A stretch of 64,000 nt of DNA from Russula earlei (lineage: Eukaryota > Basidiomycota > Agaricomycetes > Russulales > Russulaceae). How positions within the stretch are numbered: the first letter of the stretch is position 1; each line of letters begins with the position of its first letter. Below the pieces are notes generated by a model. That model was not told where the DNA came from, did no database searches, and was given only the letters and a program-made list of their open reading frames with translations. Location: the NCBI GenBank assembly GCA_025769875.1, contig JAGFNK010000011.1, positions 186,001 to 250,000 on the forward strand, written 5' to 3'. The translations under genes were made by a program, and so were the position numbers. Below are positions 45,339 to 57,664 of this stretch, in pieces.

Positions 45339-47398
45339 TCACAAAGCGACATCCGACAACCCAGCAACCTCGATCAAACCGCCGACCAGGTGCAAACTAC
45401 CAGTGACGAGAACTTCGACCGGCCTGCCATTACTGGCTTCCTCTCGGGTGACACTAACGGCATGCTCGATGGATGGCAGAACATGTACATGCTCTTTTGG
45501 AAAAGTAGGTACCAACGATGCCCATGCGTCAGCAAGTCCTTGTTGTGTTTTCAGGTCACCTTTGTCGACAGAGACGGCAGTCAGGTCTAAGGCAGATTAG
45601 TGCTGCGGTCCAGGTCCAGTACAAGCTCAATGGATGTCCAATCTCACCTCCTTTAAACTGACCATCCGCATAGGTTACATTCGTGCAGAAAATAACCTTA
45701 TCGAAGAACGTTTGGGAGGTTACGCTAGAACCGTGTATTTGAAGTTGTGCCGCCATCTTCGTCAGCATAGCCTCGAGAAACGATGGTCCAGATCGCCCAT
45801 GGGTGCAGTTAAAAATAAGGATACGCGTTGGATAGTCCCTGTTTAATGAATATATAGGTTTTGGTCATTGAGCTCAAGCGGCGCTCTTACCCTGCTGATA
45901 CAGTTCTCAAGGCGGCCACGGGACTTGCGAACCACTCGATGCAACATTCAAGACTCTCTGTTGTGTGCGCACCATCTAGGAACCACACTATTGGCGGACA
46001 GTTTGGATCGCTGACGGTCTGACATCTGCCAGGCCACCGTGCGGCCTTGAGCCCCTCGATGAAGGTATCTGGGAGTGACGTTGGAGGTAAAATTGATTCC
46101 TTCAACTCAAGGAATTTCTGGGAGAGTGTCACAGCGAGCCCAGCATTCGTGATCTGATGGGTCCCTGCTACACCTGTGTTGTATTGTCAGACAAAAAAGC
46201 GTGATGAAGAGGGCCCATCATCTACCTAGTTGAGTTTCTGATACCTCGGGGATCGGGGGTACGACGATGAACTCAGATGCCTGTTCCAAGTGTTGATAGC
46301 GTGACCGGAACGAGAGCCACATTCAAACCTTTAGGTCCGTGCTTCGTTGCCGTAAGACATCCATGCCTTCTCGAGGCTGGTTTACAGTTATTGCCGGGAC
46401 TCCTTCCTGAGTGCGCCTTATGTACAAAAGGTGAGATGTTGCATAACAGGGAGGCTGACCTTGAATATGCCACCTTTTTGCCAAGCTATCTCCCCGAGCG
46501 ACTTCCCGAGCACACCAACGTGGTCGATGCCAAGAGAAGAGATTCCTGTGACAATGGGCCGAGGAACAGCGTTGGTACAATCGTAGGTGCCACCTACACC
46601 AACTTCCAGAACAGTAGCGTCGACCTAGTTGGTATCATTTCGCGGCACTAATCCTCGATGACGAGCCTTACCTCCAAGGTAAAAAACGCGTGGAATGCCA
46701 TAAGCGTAATGTATCTAAAATACATTGGCCTTGGTTGCCTTGCTGTGAAGTGTAGCTAGCGTTCCAGAGTTAACACGTCATTCGTCCCCATTAGAGGGAG
46801 GAACAGACTTGGTTGTTTTCCTCTAGGCGATCCCAAACATCAAAAAAGAACTTTGCAAATAACTCTTCCGATATGGGAACCCCGTTGATCCGTATTCGCT
46901 CTCGCACGGCAACGAGATGCGGCGAGGTATATAAACCTATCTAGCAGGCTAAGCATCAAGGACAACGAATACGGTAAGACTAGGCGCAACGCACCGACCT
47001 TCCACTCTGGTTTCGTATGACGAAGGATCGAGTCCACAAAAGCACAAGTAGAGCCTTTGCCCTTCGTCCCGGTCACATGAAGTACGTTGAGAGAGTTAAG
47101 ATCTTCTTGCTGACAAGCATGTAGAATCTCGGTACTTGTCCATAGCCTAAGACCTTACCTTGTAGCCAATTCTCTCCAAATATTCAATCATCTCCAGGAG
47201 AACCAGACCGTTAGCCTTTCCGCCGCCTGATGCCTTCATGGCTTCCAACGTTGCTGCATTGGATTGCAGGGTGTTTAAGAGATCGATGGCATCCTTGTAG
47301 GACCTGCCCGACATTGCGCGGCGCTGGATGATAGGGATACACTTGGAGTTGGAGGTCCTATCCGTGATGTGTATCAGGAATCTTAACCAGGGTCGCAT
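45339..47398 (-). CDS. MET7: Folylpolyglutamate synthase
   Basis: Adds glutamates to folates, keeping them in the cell and making them usable by enzymes such as the MET6 methionine synthase in this window. From Met at 47398, MRPWLRFLIHITDRTSNSKC is basic and amphipathic, like a mitochondrial presequence. A second Met at 47314 (MSGRSYKDAIDLLNTLQ) starts at the usual cytosolic position, suggesting dual products as known for FPGS. The ATP loop is VTGTKGKGSTCAFVDSIL. VRERIRINGVPISEELF, VEVGVGGTYDCTN and GISSLGIDHVGVLG are family blocks. The C-terminal domain has VWFLDGAHTTESLECCIEWF and ends LVGGLIEVAGLSDVAL at 45339. Several introns of 50-60 nt split the gene. Confidence 0.94.
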
Positions 47399-47505
47399 TC
47401 GTCGAACAAATTTTGTTGTGGCAATAAGCGCGTGTTACTTAAATTCCTCCCTAATCAGACGTGGCGACCATCAATCCAACCAACAACATCCATTGCCTAA
47501 GCTAT

Positions 47506-48304
47506 ATGGACAGATTTGTGGTGTCCCAAAATCCCGCTTATAAGAAGAATCATGGTAAAAACAGCGTGGACAACAAATATGAACCATATGACCCAAGCAG
47601 CACTGGAAGCTCAAACGGTGGTAGCGTATCCAAGGCGTGTACCCAAAGGACCCTCACACGACACCTACTCAACACATTAACGGACGAATCAAACCCCATA
47701 ACACATTCTGACATTGGGATACGTTCTGGCTAGTCTCATAAAGCGCGTGACATGGCGGGTCACCTAACGTTCGACTCCTGATAGATCACGTTGTTTCGAT
47801 CACAAAGGGCCACCAGAGATCTGACGGCCGCGGCCAAAGGCAAGGATACGTTAGAATGCGCAACCAGAAGCTCAAGCAGCAGAGAGAAACGGTGGTCTTA
47901 GGAGTCTTGAACAACACAAGGGTCTACGTGAACGGGTACTTGCGAGACACAACAGACATTGAAATGAAGAGAATCATCACAGAGGCAGGCGGGCAGGCTC
48001 TGTTCGTGCGAGATCATATATCTCTGACACCCCAACGCTAACGGTCTAATGGGGTTCGCACAACTGCAGGCAATCGGCGTCCAACGCCACCCACATCATC
48101 ACATCCGAGCATCTGAGTGGAGCCAAAGCGCATAAGATGTTCACTACAAGCCAAGTATACATCGTCAGACCCGAGTGGGTGACGGACAGCATCGCAGCAG
48201 GGAGACGGTTGAGAGAAGAGAAATACATGCTGGATGTACACGTGACGAGACGGGCGGAAGCAGAAGGGAGGAGACCAGACCTCCACACACGTCAACGTCA
48301 ATGA
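47506..48304 (+). CDS. Short BRCT-domain protein resembling the N-terminal part of REV1
   Basis: A single BRCT domain preceded by a disordered N-terminus (MDRFVVSQNPAYKKNHGKNS). The BRCT reads VLGVLNNTRVYVNGYLRDTT, IEMKRIITEAGGQAL and, after an intron (47998-48067), QSASNATHIITSEHLSG, then QVYIVRPEWVTDSIAAGRRL. The YVNGY start, the THII strand and the VRPEWVTDSI tryptophan helix match the REV1 BRCT closely, and the preceding QKLKQQ resembles the basic linker before it. REV1 polymerase, UBM and C-terminal domains are absent: a TGA lies 24 codons after the domain and the next gene starts 70 bp later. The intron joining the first exon (donor near 47626 or 47722) is not settled. Confidence 0.68.
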
Positions 48305-48374
48305 GGCTGAACGACTAGCCACACACACTCTACGTTACGCTCTACCCTAGTATCAGAACATTCTTTTCACTCTC

Positions 48375-51300
48375 ATGCATCTCTTGTTTACTCCCAATCA
48401 TGTGCAACTAATCACTGCGTGCTATCCACCTTCCGCCTCTCTCCTTACCTCGGGACCTGACTATCACCCGAACGCCCAGGAACTTTCCCGCTTAACATAT
48501 TATGCTGCTAACAGACCCGGGAAAATCCACAAGTTAGGTAATGAGCTCCAGAAAAGAATCAAATTAGAAGGGCGAAGGGCATTGTCAAGTAATCCTCGTT
48601 CTCGGGCGTAAGTCATCGCACTTCAGTGCGCATACATTGCGGTCATACGTTGGTCTTTAGCACCCTCCTCATCTCAATGTCTATATTCAAAGCCCTTGCC
48701 ACCGAATGTCGACGGGATATCTCCCTTCTCACTTCCTCACTCCTCGCTGCCGTCGACACAGTGCTATCCATGTTTCCTTGTGATATCGAGGTCTCTGCCA
48801 AAGCAGCCAACTTAGCAAGCCCTTCCTTACACTCTATATAGGCTGCAACCTAACTTCTGGCAGTTCATAGCTTGGACGACCTTCACTGACGGTCGTCTAG
48901 TTGGCGTGGACCAGACTGTGACCCAAGACTATCTCTCTGTACTTGCCCGCTTCTCAAGGATGAGTAGAGCGACCTCCTCCTCTGGTGATTTGGAGTTTAC
49001 GAACAGGTAAACCTCAATGTTATCTTGACTTTCGTCAACTCTAACTGGCCTCAGGACGAGACTGGTCGGCCTCGCGGCTCTTACCAGCGCGGTGACGTCG
49101 GAGGCACTGTATAGCTCCTCCACCTTTCATGCCCAAGTTACCACCATTGTGCCCGCGCTTCTAAGCAATTTACAGGAGATCGAATTGTCTGCGTTGGAGG
49201 ACGAGTTGGTATAGTTTGTCATATGTTCGGACCCGCTTTTGACTGTGCAATCTTCAGGTCTGCAAACGTCCGACAAAAGCCTCTGTCACCATACTTAGAC
49301 GAATTTCGGGCACGACCTATCATTGAGAGGCGTGCAGCATCAATCCATCTACACGTTGACGGGGAGCGGGGACCAACCAAGACAGACGTCTCTGGCGCGT
49401 GTCTTCGTGCCTTGTCTCACTTATTCGATCATTCCACTGGAGAACAGATTGTCTCCACCATGAAGGCCGCCATGGCCAGTTTGGACGAAATCAAAGGTTG
49501 GGAGAAAACGGGTCATTGCTGCTGGTTCGCGGGCAAGGCAGCTGAGTGGACTCAATATCAATTTCGCGACGCTGTTCCTACCCGTTTGATTGACCGCCTG
49601 CTGCGAGAGCAAGACGTACCAACGACGACGACTATTCACCTCACCCTCGCTGCGATGATCACTACCGTTTTTACCTCTCCTATCCCCCTCGTCATGTCAA
49701 CTTCGGACGTCATTTCGAATCTCATCAATCTCGTTCTCCGCAGAGCTGCAATTGATCCAGGCGACTCCTTGTTACGTGCCTTGACCGAGTGCATCGGTGC
49801 TTTGGGCACACACGTGTATTACGCAGACCAGATTCATGACCTCGCTGGCGAACTCATCAGCCGCCTTGTCTCCACCGAGGCTACTGGTCTACCCGGGCGT
49901 GAAGGCGATCTTAGTGACAAAAGTCGGACACAAGCGCTCCGTGCTCTCATCGCGGGACTGGTCGGACTCATGCGTACTCCCACGCGAAGAGTCGACGTAC
50001 GTTCGAGCGTAGAAACCCCGAGATCAGATCAAGAACTCGTCTTCAGCAGTCTAATGATAACAGATTCAACACACGTTGTCAGCAGTCCAAAACTGACAGA
50101 TTTGACACAATTTTCAAACGGGGATAAACCAGCGCGCAGTTCTACTGAACGCACGGATGGTGAGGCCTATCTAACAAAAAGGGCGAAGATATCACCCGAG
50201 ACTTGGCAAGATACTTTGAACCTCATTTGCAACGTGGATTTTTCCGTACGCTCTGATTATGCCATTGCTTTACTTGTCTATCTGGAATCAGAGATCTCTA
50301 CCCTTGGAGAATATACAGACGGTGATGGAGTAAGGCGCAATCGACCATTGGCCACAAGTCAAGTTCAGCAGGCGGGCCATATGATGGCTGCTCTATACGG
50401 AGATGAAACAACACGTTTCCTACATGCCACTCATGTCTACTTGTATATTTTGGCCACCTCGCCCACCTTTCACAGCCCTGCACCCTCACCATCACGGGCT
50501 CGTTCCCCGGTTCGCGACGGAACAGAGGCTGTCAATGTGATCCCAGCTACTCCTGGTGCCTCACGCGAGGCTTTTGTTAGCATGGAAGACCGCAGCTCAC
50601 CAGCCCGATCTCAGTACGGCAGACAGTCGCTTTCACTTCCCAGCAGAGCTCGAAAGCTCTCGCAGGTGAAGCGTATCATCTCGCGGCTTCCCTCTCGCAT
50701 TACGCAGTCTTCCCTCCCATTGGCGACAGCCTCCGATTACCGTAATATCGCTTCCATATTGACAAGGATTCACGAGCAACTCCCCGTCCGTGGTTTGCTT
50801 ACTGGTGTGCCATTTTTAATTGCGTTGTCCTCGGTTATGCGCGTGGACGAAATCGCGGACAGCGCGTCTCTCGGGAGGGTATGGGCGATTAGGGAGGTGG
50901 TGTCAAGAGTTTGGTTGACTATAGGGAAAACATGGACCTGTAGAGAACTCGTTGACATGGCCGAGAAGGTATGAGCCATCGTTTTCTTGGATGCTTTGTT
51001 TACCTCATATGGTTCAAGGCGCTGTCCTCTATTCCGGCCCCATCGTGCCTTCCTCAAGAGGAGACACGAACATCAAATCAACTCGCTGGTCCAGAACTTC
51101 CAGTCCAGATTACGCCTGCTCATGACGTGGATGGTGTCTGGTCTGAATTTTCGCCCCAAACGGCACTCGACGCCCTAGTTACGAGTAAGACCGCACTTGA
51201 AGCTACTGGAATGGATAGAGAAGCGCTCCATAGACGCTTGTCGATGTTGTGGACGGCTGAATCGGCTTTCAACGACTGTGAGTCGAGTTGCGATATTCCC

Positions 51301-51833
51301 GAAGACGTTTACTCATTTCCCTCCCTTGATAGCCATGGAGCCTCAATCTAGCTACGACCCATTGCGGCGTGACGGACCCTCTCACTCGAGGCTGGCGCCC
51401 GCTTTGATGCACATCGAAAACCTGTCATTGCAGAGTTTGGCACGCTCGATGCGAGGAGTAGGCGTTACCGACCTCCGGGATGCGCTCGAAGGCCGGAGCA
51501 GCATGTCCAATCCAGCTTTGGTGAACGCAGCCCCGTCTTTGTCGACATTGGACCACGCGTCTACCCACGCCGACGTCGCCATGGCCAAGTTGAGGCCAGT
51601 CAGGTCTAGGCCAGAAAAGCCCAGGGCCGGCGCAGGTCCTAGCGAAGTCCGCGACATGCTCAACAAGCTTCATATTAGGAAATCTGGCAATAGCAGTAAT
51701 CTGCTACGAGCGTCATTTCCTGCATTACAAAGGCAGGAGGCACGGTGGGTCCAGCTATTCTGCGATGATCAAGAATGTTGATGTATGTCCTCTCAGCAAA
51801 CCTCCAACCATAGTGCCTCCATACAAGTCGTAG
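48375..51833 (+). CDS. EFR3: EFR3, plasma-membrane scaffold for phosphatidylinositol 4-kinase
   Basis: Efr3 anchors the Stt4 PI4-kinase complex to the plasma membrane. The start MHLLFTPNHVQLITACYPPS leads to NAQELSRLTYYAANRPGKIHKLG, the conserved fungal N-terminus with basic lipid-contact residues. An armadillo-like helical body follows (a long exon 49260-50970 includes FDHSTGEQIVSTMKAAMASL, TTIHLTLAAMITTVFTSPI and SRTQALRALIAGLVGLMR). The last exons read SGPSEVRDMLNKLHIRK-type sequence (EVRDMLNKL) and ASFPALQRQEAR. A final intron (GTGGGTCC...CTCTCAG) adds KPPTIVPPYKS and TAG at 51831. About ten introns. The gene starts 70 bp after the BRCT gene, on the same strand. Confidence 0.92.
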
Positions 51834-52127
51834 GGTGGTGACGTCCAAATCTCCGTCTCTCATCTTCCGCCATCTTGGGAAGTTTGGTACAGTGGCTATC
51901 TATTTAATCTCTCTTGGGCAGCGGACCATTTTGCATTTTAGCATGATCATTACCTTCAAAATATATATCATTGTCACCATCGTGGCCTCTAGTCTATCGA
52001 GACTGGTTGCGTGCACCCTCTTCCTTCTCTCGCCAGTAGATTAGCTCACTTTGCGCTCTCGAATGGTTTGGGGCGGTGCGGAAGGCGCGCTAGCGGACAA
52101 ACCAGTTTAAATGACGTCAAGTCGCAC

Positions 52128-54483
52128 TCAGTTGATGCATACCGTCAAGCCTTGGACGAGCTCCTCATATATAGTTGATCGGGCCCTTGCTCTGGCAGAC
52201 GCTTCGGAAAGCTTGGTTGTATGCGCTTCGATCAATTTTGTGAGCTCTTGCCGAAGCCGGAGTAGACTACGGAGGAGGGAAAAATGAGTGTGAGGTTCCG
52301 TCCGCCGAAATACCGAGCCCACTTGGAGAAAATCATCGTTTCTTCGCTCTGCTCGGTCAAAATCACGAGGCAGAGAAACAGAGCCACGTATCGCTTGCAG
52401 ATCTACGCTGCCCGGTTCAGCATCCCGCACCACACGGAAAGCGTTTCGTACTCACGGTGGTCATGGCACCATCGCTTGTCGTGGCGGCGCGGCGGAAGTA
52501 GCCCCCTCCGGCGCCTTCCGCGGCCTTTTTGAGGCCCTCTATTTGATCCGTCATGGCCCTCTGGAAGAGAGGCCACATCTGCAACCGCAGGCCAAAAACG
52601 AAGGACTCCAACGGTTGACATCCTCGTTTCTGTGTCTCGTTCATGACCTCCTCTGTGAGTCGGATCATGGTCAGGAGGGGGATCACAGGCGGAGAGGGCT
52701 CCAATGCGGCTTGGGCGAATGTCTGCGTTGCGTTGGAGGGTGAAAAAAAAAACAAAAACAAAATAAGAACGCAGAGGGCGTGCGTAAGGGAAGGGGCCAC
52801 CTTTGCGTGCTCCAGGGCGGGGTCCATGATTTGCTTCCAGACGGCATTCAGAACGGTCTGCTCCTCTTTCGAGAGGTGAGACGCTGGACGCAGGCTTTCA
52901 TTGCTGAACACGCTGTCCGTACGCTCCCGAGGTCGCGGGGTCACTGGAGCGACGTCAGTGGCAGGGTCGGAAACCGCGTCATCCGCAGGCAGCGGTGTCG
53001 AAAGCAAGGCGGGCGAAAACAGGTGACTGCTGACGACCTGTGGCGCATGGGAGGGAGGCAGCTCTGGCTCGGGTGCGAAGAAGGTGGTCACAAAGACGTA
53101 TTCTGAGGTTCCGTTATCCATCAAAACCAACAGAGCTGATCGGAGGAGCGCTTCTACTGGTTCTTTCTGTTCACCAAAACAAAACAAAGATAAAATCATC
53201 CGAAGGTTCCGAGAGGTTGCATTTTGGCCGTCATGATGCTTACATATGTTTTATCATCAGCCATGTAGGCGAGCGTAACGCCTGGTCCCTCGATCCGAGC
53301 GTGGACAAGGCGCTCAAGATAGGTTTCTGTCTGCTTTTCTGGACTGTCCAGTGCGGATACCAACCCGACGTCTTTTTCGGTAGTTCTTGTCTGCACGACG
53401 AATCTGAGTATAACGGGGCCTGAAGTCAGAGCCCATGGCTAACCTTGATCCAACCAAGGCTTCTCATATATCGTCGGAATCCAGTCTCGTAATAAGTGCG
53501 CGCGGCAGCGACGTAAGCCTTTTGCACCTCCGTGGCAACGCTCACGGCATGGCGGAGCAGAAACGCATACAGGGGACGATACTTGAGAAGCAGGGTCGTT
53601 TGCATCACGTGCATGTTCGTGGTCATGCTCGCGCGGATGGGCTGCAGCAGGGCGAGGAAAAAGGCGCGTAGCTTCGTGGCTGCCTGCAACGACGGTCCGT
53701 GCTCGGTTTTTCAGTTCACGCGCGAAAGTCGGCCCATCACCGGAAAGCTTGGAGAAAGCCGTACCACGATCCGCAATCCCTCCGCGACTTCGCCCAAATC
53801 TCGAGCGGCGCGCACCCGCCCGCGTGCCCCGAGCGCCTCGAGCCGCCGCTCAAAGTCTGCGACCGTGAGGATCCATGGTTCACCGACGTCCGTGTCGAGT
53901 ATAATGGTGACGAGATCCGGTGGGAGCGTGAGGCCGGAAATGAGGCCCGACAGCGGCTTTTCTATTTTCTGCCCGCCCGACAGCGGACATCATTACGGGG
54001 GGGAAGGGGAAGGGAGGGGGGTTTTCGAGTCGGAATAATGGAAATGGGGGATGAAGGCAGGAGACATACGCACCCGACGGCTCTTCAGCCTGCTTTCAAT
54101 GTCGCGGCTGCGTGATTGCAGGTCAGATATCTGACCTGAGACCGCAGAGAGGTCCCGCTGGAACGTAGATAGGAACGACTCAAGGGAATCCAACAAGCCC
54201 ACGCTCGTCTTCAGATAGTGAGCACGCGAAAAACCGTAGGAAGAAGCACACCTACTTGAACCTGGTCATAAAGCTCGACGAACTCTTTAGCTCGACTGCG
54301 AACTGTACAACAAAAAGACGCTTCGTGGAGCCCTCAGATCGAGAAAGAACATAAAGACGCGTACATGACACCGTTCCCGATAGGTCTACAGCACCCGCAG
54401 TAGCGCCTACGCAAAGTATCTCTCAGTATGACTTGTTCAGAAGGGTCTCTGTGCTGACCTTGCTGTGTTGTAGATTCCGACAT
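52128..54483 (-). CDS. VPS52: VPS52, GARP complex subunit
   Basis: Subunit of the GARP tether that retrieves vesicles from endosomes to the trans-Golgi network. The start MSESTTQQ at 54483 is followed by introns joining GATAGAVDLSGTVS to FRSRAKEFVELYDQVQ and then VGLLDSLESFLSTFQRDLSA, the coiled coil SGQISDLQSRSRDIESRL being the Vps52 signature. AATKLRAFFLALLQPIRASM, NMHVMQTTLLLKYRPLYAFL and YYETGFRRYMRSLGWIK follow, then the C-terminal helical rods (VFSNESLRPASHLSKEEQTV, RGCQPLESFVFGLRLQMWPL). A Poly-A/C-rich intron interrupts at about 52745. The last exon ends YEELVQGLTVCIN at 52128; the tail after the last Gly may be an intron read-through. Confidence 0.9.
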
Positions 54484-54551
54484 GAGTGAGATAGACGGAA
54501 TAAACGGGCAAGCGGACCGCGGATCACTGGTTACTACTAGTACAACAATTC

Positions 54552-56404
54552 ATGATGCGGGAGCCAGAGCATCTACAAGAGCGTAGCTAGTTGTAAACGC
54601 CGACGAAAGCGTCGTAAACTGCGCCCCGTGCTGTACAGCATTAGGGCCAATCGAAACATGCTCGTCATCGGTTTCGTATCCAAGAGCGTCAAATTTCGTC
54701 CAGTCAAAGCCTGGAGGGTCGTATATAAGCTCCTGCGCAGCTCGAAGCACTTCTGGATGCGTGATTTGTACATCGCGGAACCAACGCCGGCTGACCATCC
54801 AGCTGGCGACCCCTTTCGGCGGGAATGTTAAGTTATCTTTGGGAGGACCCTCATTCCGCTCACGTCGTCCAACGCCACGCTTCGGCTTGAGGTCCTTATC
54901 CAAACGGTCATCCTCATCGAGGATAGAGTAGAGCTTGAGTAACCTGTTGCTTCTCCAGGGAATTCCTCGTACGACAAGTACTTTTTCTTTCGTAGTGCTT
55001 TGCTTCGAACCGTCGTCCGATTCTTCAGATGACATGCAATCAAGGACCATAGCACCATCGAATGTCGCATGAGCAAAAGCAGGACTCCTTTCCCGCATGC
55101 TATTGCGTTGTTCTCGCTTCTGGAGGTGGTGGTGGATGTGAATTCGACTGATATGCTCAAAGGGGACGGATACATACAAGTTTCTTGCGGTGCAGGCGGC
55201 GCGATTTCATCGCTTTTTGTTCTTCTCTGGTCTTCACTGTCAACAAGACAGTGGGATCTATTTGAATCCTGTATTTCTGGCGAAATGTTGAAAATGATTG
55301 GTCGAAAGCGGTTGAGACAGTGTTAAACGCAAAGTCCGCTTCCGGAACGTGTTGGTAAAGTCTACGATTCGGCTCTCAAGTCAGTTAAAACGCGTTCTTT
55401 CATCAGGGCAGTTGTGTCTCGACTGTTTGATCGTTTTCTCCCAGACGAAGCGGACCGGCTCATTGTCATTTAATGGTAGTCCTTCGCAATGACTAGGAGG
55501 CAGCTCATCTTCGGGAGAGACGCCGAGGAGGTGATAAATGTGTTTGCGCATAGGCGGTCTAAGAACATTTTCAGCAACTGTCGCAGGGTCAGTAATGTAG
55601 AATGGGGATACCTGAATGGTATAACACGACTTGTCATGATTATTGGTACGCTTCTGAGGTCTTTTCCCTGTAGATGACACGGTTGCTTCGCTCCCAGAGT
55701 CACCCTGATATACTTTCTCGGTGATTGAGGAGAAAGGTTGGCCTCTTCCTGCTTGATGGGCCGGGCGAAGCAGATGGGGAGGGGGGGTCGACTAACATTC
55801 CATGTCGTTGCGATCGCTCAGATATCACATGTCCATGCGGGACAAATGGGGGAGGTAGTTCTACGCTGGCTCCAGGATGCAAAGTAAGGGTCGGCGAACC
55901 AGGCTCGTCGAGCAAGTAACCAGAACCACTAGAGACGTGTGACGTGCTCTCGCGTCGTCGTTGAAGCAACGAGGCGACGCAAGCTTCGAGATAGGCTATC
56001 TGGCGCTTCATCTCGGCCAATTGACTCTCGGTCTCTGCTTGGCGTTGTTGATACTTGGCTTCAAACTCTTGCTCCCACGCTGCTCTTCGCTTGTTTTCGC
56101 TCTCCTGAGCTTCCCGTGTAGCAGCTATGGCACGGAGCAGTTCTTGAACTACATGAGCGGCATCGACTTTGGGCCTACGATGAGAAAATGACGTCAATGA
56201 CCATACAAGAGGGCAAGAAGATGATAACCTTGGAGGCGGGGGCGGTTCTGAGATCGCATACTCTAGTTCACTGCGATGAGGGGTGAAAGAAGATTGGGGT
56301 GGAAATGCACGGAAAAGTTGTGAGGGATAGTCTGAGGGATAATGAGATTCTCTCTGTTGTCCTATCAACGGGTTCAGCGCGTCGGTGAGTTCGCTCGAGG
56401 GCAT
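54552..56404 (-). CDS. Unrecognised coiled-coil protein
   Basis: Family not recognised. The start [17 protein letters not shown] at 56404 leads to a Pro-rich stretch, then a strong coiled coil ([40 protein letters not shown]). A disordered Ser/Pro segment follows, then [18 protein letters not shown] joined by GTATATCAG...CTACAG. A globular-looking region reads [41 protein letters not shown] and [20 protein letters not shown]. The last exon has [20 protein letters not shown] and [18 protein letters not shown] before the stop at 54552. Joining these by splice signals gives one open chain across frames that would otherwise look like two genes. Start is 82 bp from the divergent RPN11 ATG. Confidence 0.62.
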
Positions 56405-56486
56405 GTTGTGCCGGCAATTACGGCCCGAATCTTGGCTACCAAATAGCCAAACGCCCGACGCGTCAGCTGCTGCACACTCCTTCATC

Positions 56487-57664
56487 ATGGAAACATTCGA
56501 GCGTATGGTTGCACAGGCCGTCCGAGGAAACCAAGCCGCAGGTCCTCCTCAAGAATCGTCCGTGCCAGACAAGTTCGTGTCTCCTTATCACCTCTTCCCA
56601 TGTGCCGACGCGTGTTTCCAGTGGCGAAGTCATCCACATCTCATCGCTCGCTCTTCTCAAGGTCTGTTTCCTTACGCTTATTCCTACGTGGGATTGATAT
56701 GCTTGCAGATGTTAAAGCACGGTCGAGCAGGCGTTCCAATGGAGGTTATGGGTCTTATGCTTGGCGAATTCATTGACGAGTACACTGTTCAAGTGATCGA
56801 TGTATTCGCAATGCCTCAGTCAGGGACCACTGTCTCTGTGGAATCCGTCGATCACGTCTTTCAAACGAAAATGGTTGATATGCTCAAGCAGACGGGTCGG
56901 TGCGTTTGTCATTCACGGGATATCACCGTGGTCTGAATTTCCCTATTAGGGCAGAGACGGTCGTTGGCTGGTATCATTCACATCCAGGCTTTGGTTGCTG
57001 GCTTTCGAGTGTTGACGTGCAGACACAGCAGGTTTGCGTTATCATTTTACACTTATCCCAGAGATTAACCGGCAAATAGTCATTCGAATCTCTCGATCCT
57101 CGCTCTATTGCCGTGGTGGTTGACCCTATTCAATCGGTCAAGGGCAAGGTCGTGATTGATGCTTTCCGGACCATCACCCCGCAATCAGTCTTGTCAGGCC
57201 AGGAACCGCGTCAGACGACCTCTAATATCGGCCACATCAATAAGCCATCGATACAAGCTTTAATACATGGCTTGAATCGACACTACTACTCGATAGCCGT
57301 CAATTATCGCAAAACAGAGCTCGAGCAAGCCATGCTTATGAATTTGCACAAGCGGAACTGGACAGAAGGATTAAAGCTGCGAGACTTCAAGCTCCATAAG
57401 GAGAGTAATGAAAAGGCGATCAAAGTGCGTGGATCGGACTTGATTCATAAGGCTAACCTTTACGACCTGTGCCAGTCGATGCTCGCGCTGTCTGGGGCCT
57501 ACAATAAGTCACTACAAGAGGAGGCGACGCTAACAGCCGAACAGCTCAAGACGCGACATGTCGGAAAACAGGATCCAAAACGCCATCTAGAGGAAGCCGT
57601 AGAGAAGGCGATGGGCGATCAGGTTGTTCAAAACTTGGGAACCATGCTTCTTGCGGAGTTGTGA
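56487..57664 (+). CDS. RPN11: RPN11, 26S proteasome regulatory deubiquitinase
   Basis: JAMM metalloprotease of the proteasome lid that removes ubiquitin chains from substrates. The start [14 protein letters not shown] is followed by an intron joining SVPDN to [13 protein letters not shown], then another to [20 protein letters not shown], the family core with its catalytic Glu. [20 protein letters not shown] is typical. The zinc motif is complete: [14 protein letters not shown] (H-x-H, Ser, Asp). Later exons give [20 protein letters not shown] and [20 protein letters not shown], ending [10 protein letters not shown] at 57664. Length of about 310 residues is normal. Confidence 0.97.

Noticed and set aside
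47765..47785. GTTCGACTC T-loop-like sequence
   Set aside because: The stem positions next to the loop do not pair; it lies in a probable intron of the BRCT gene.
55381..55703. Separate small gene upstream of 55381 on the minus strand
   Set aside because: Its apparent start is GTG, while a good acceptor (CATCTACAG) and an upstream donor join it in frame to the preceding coiled-coil exon.
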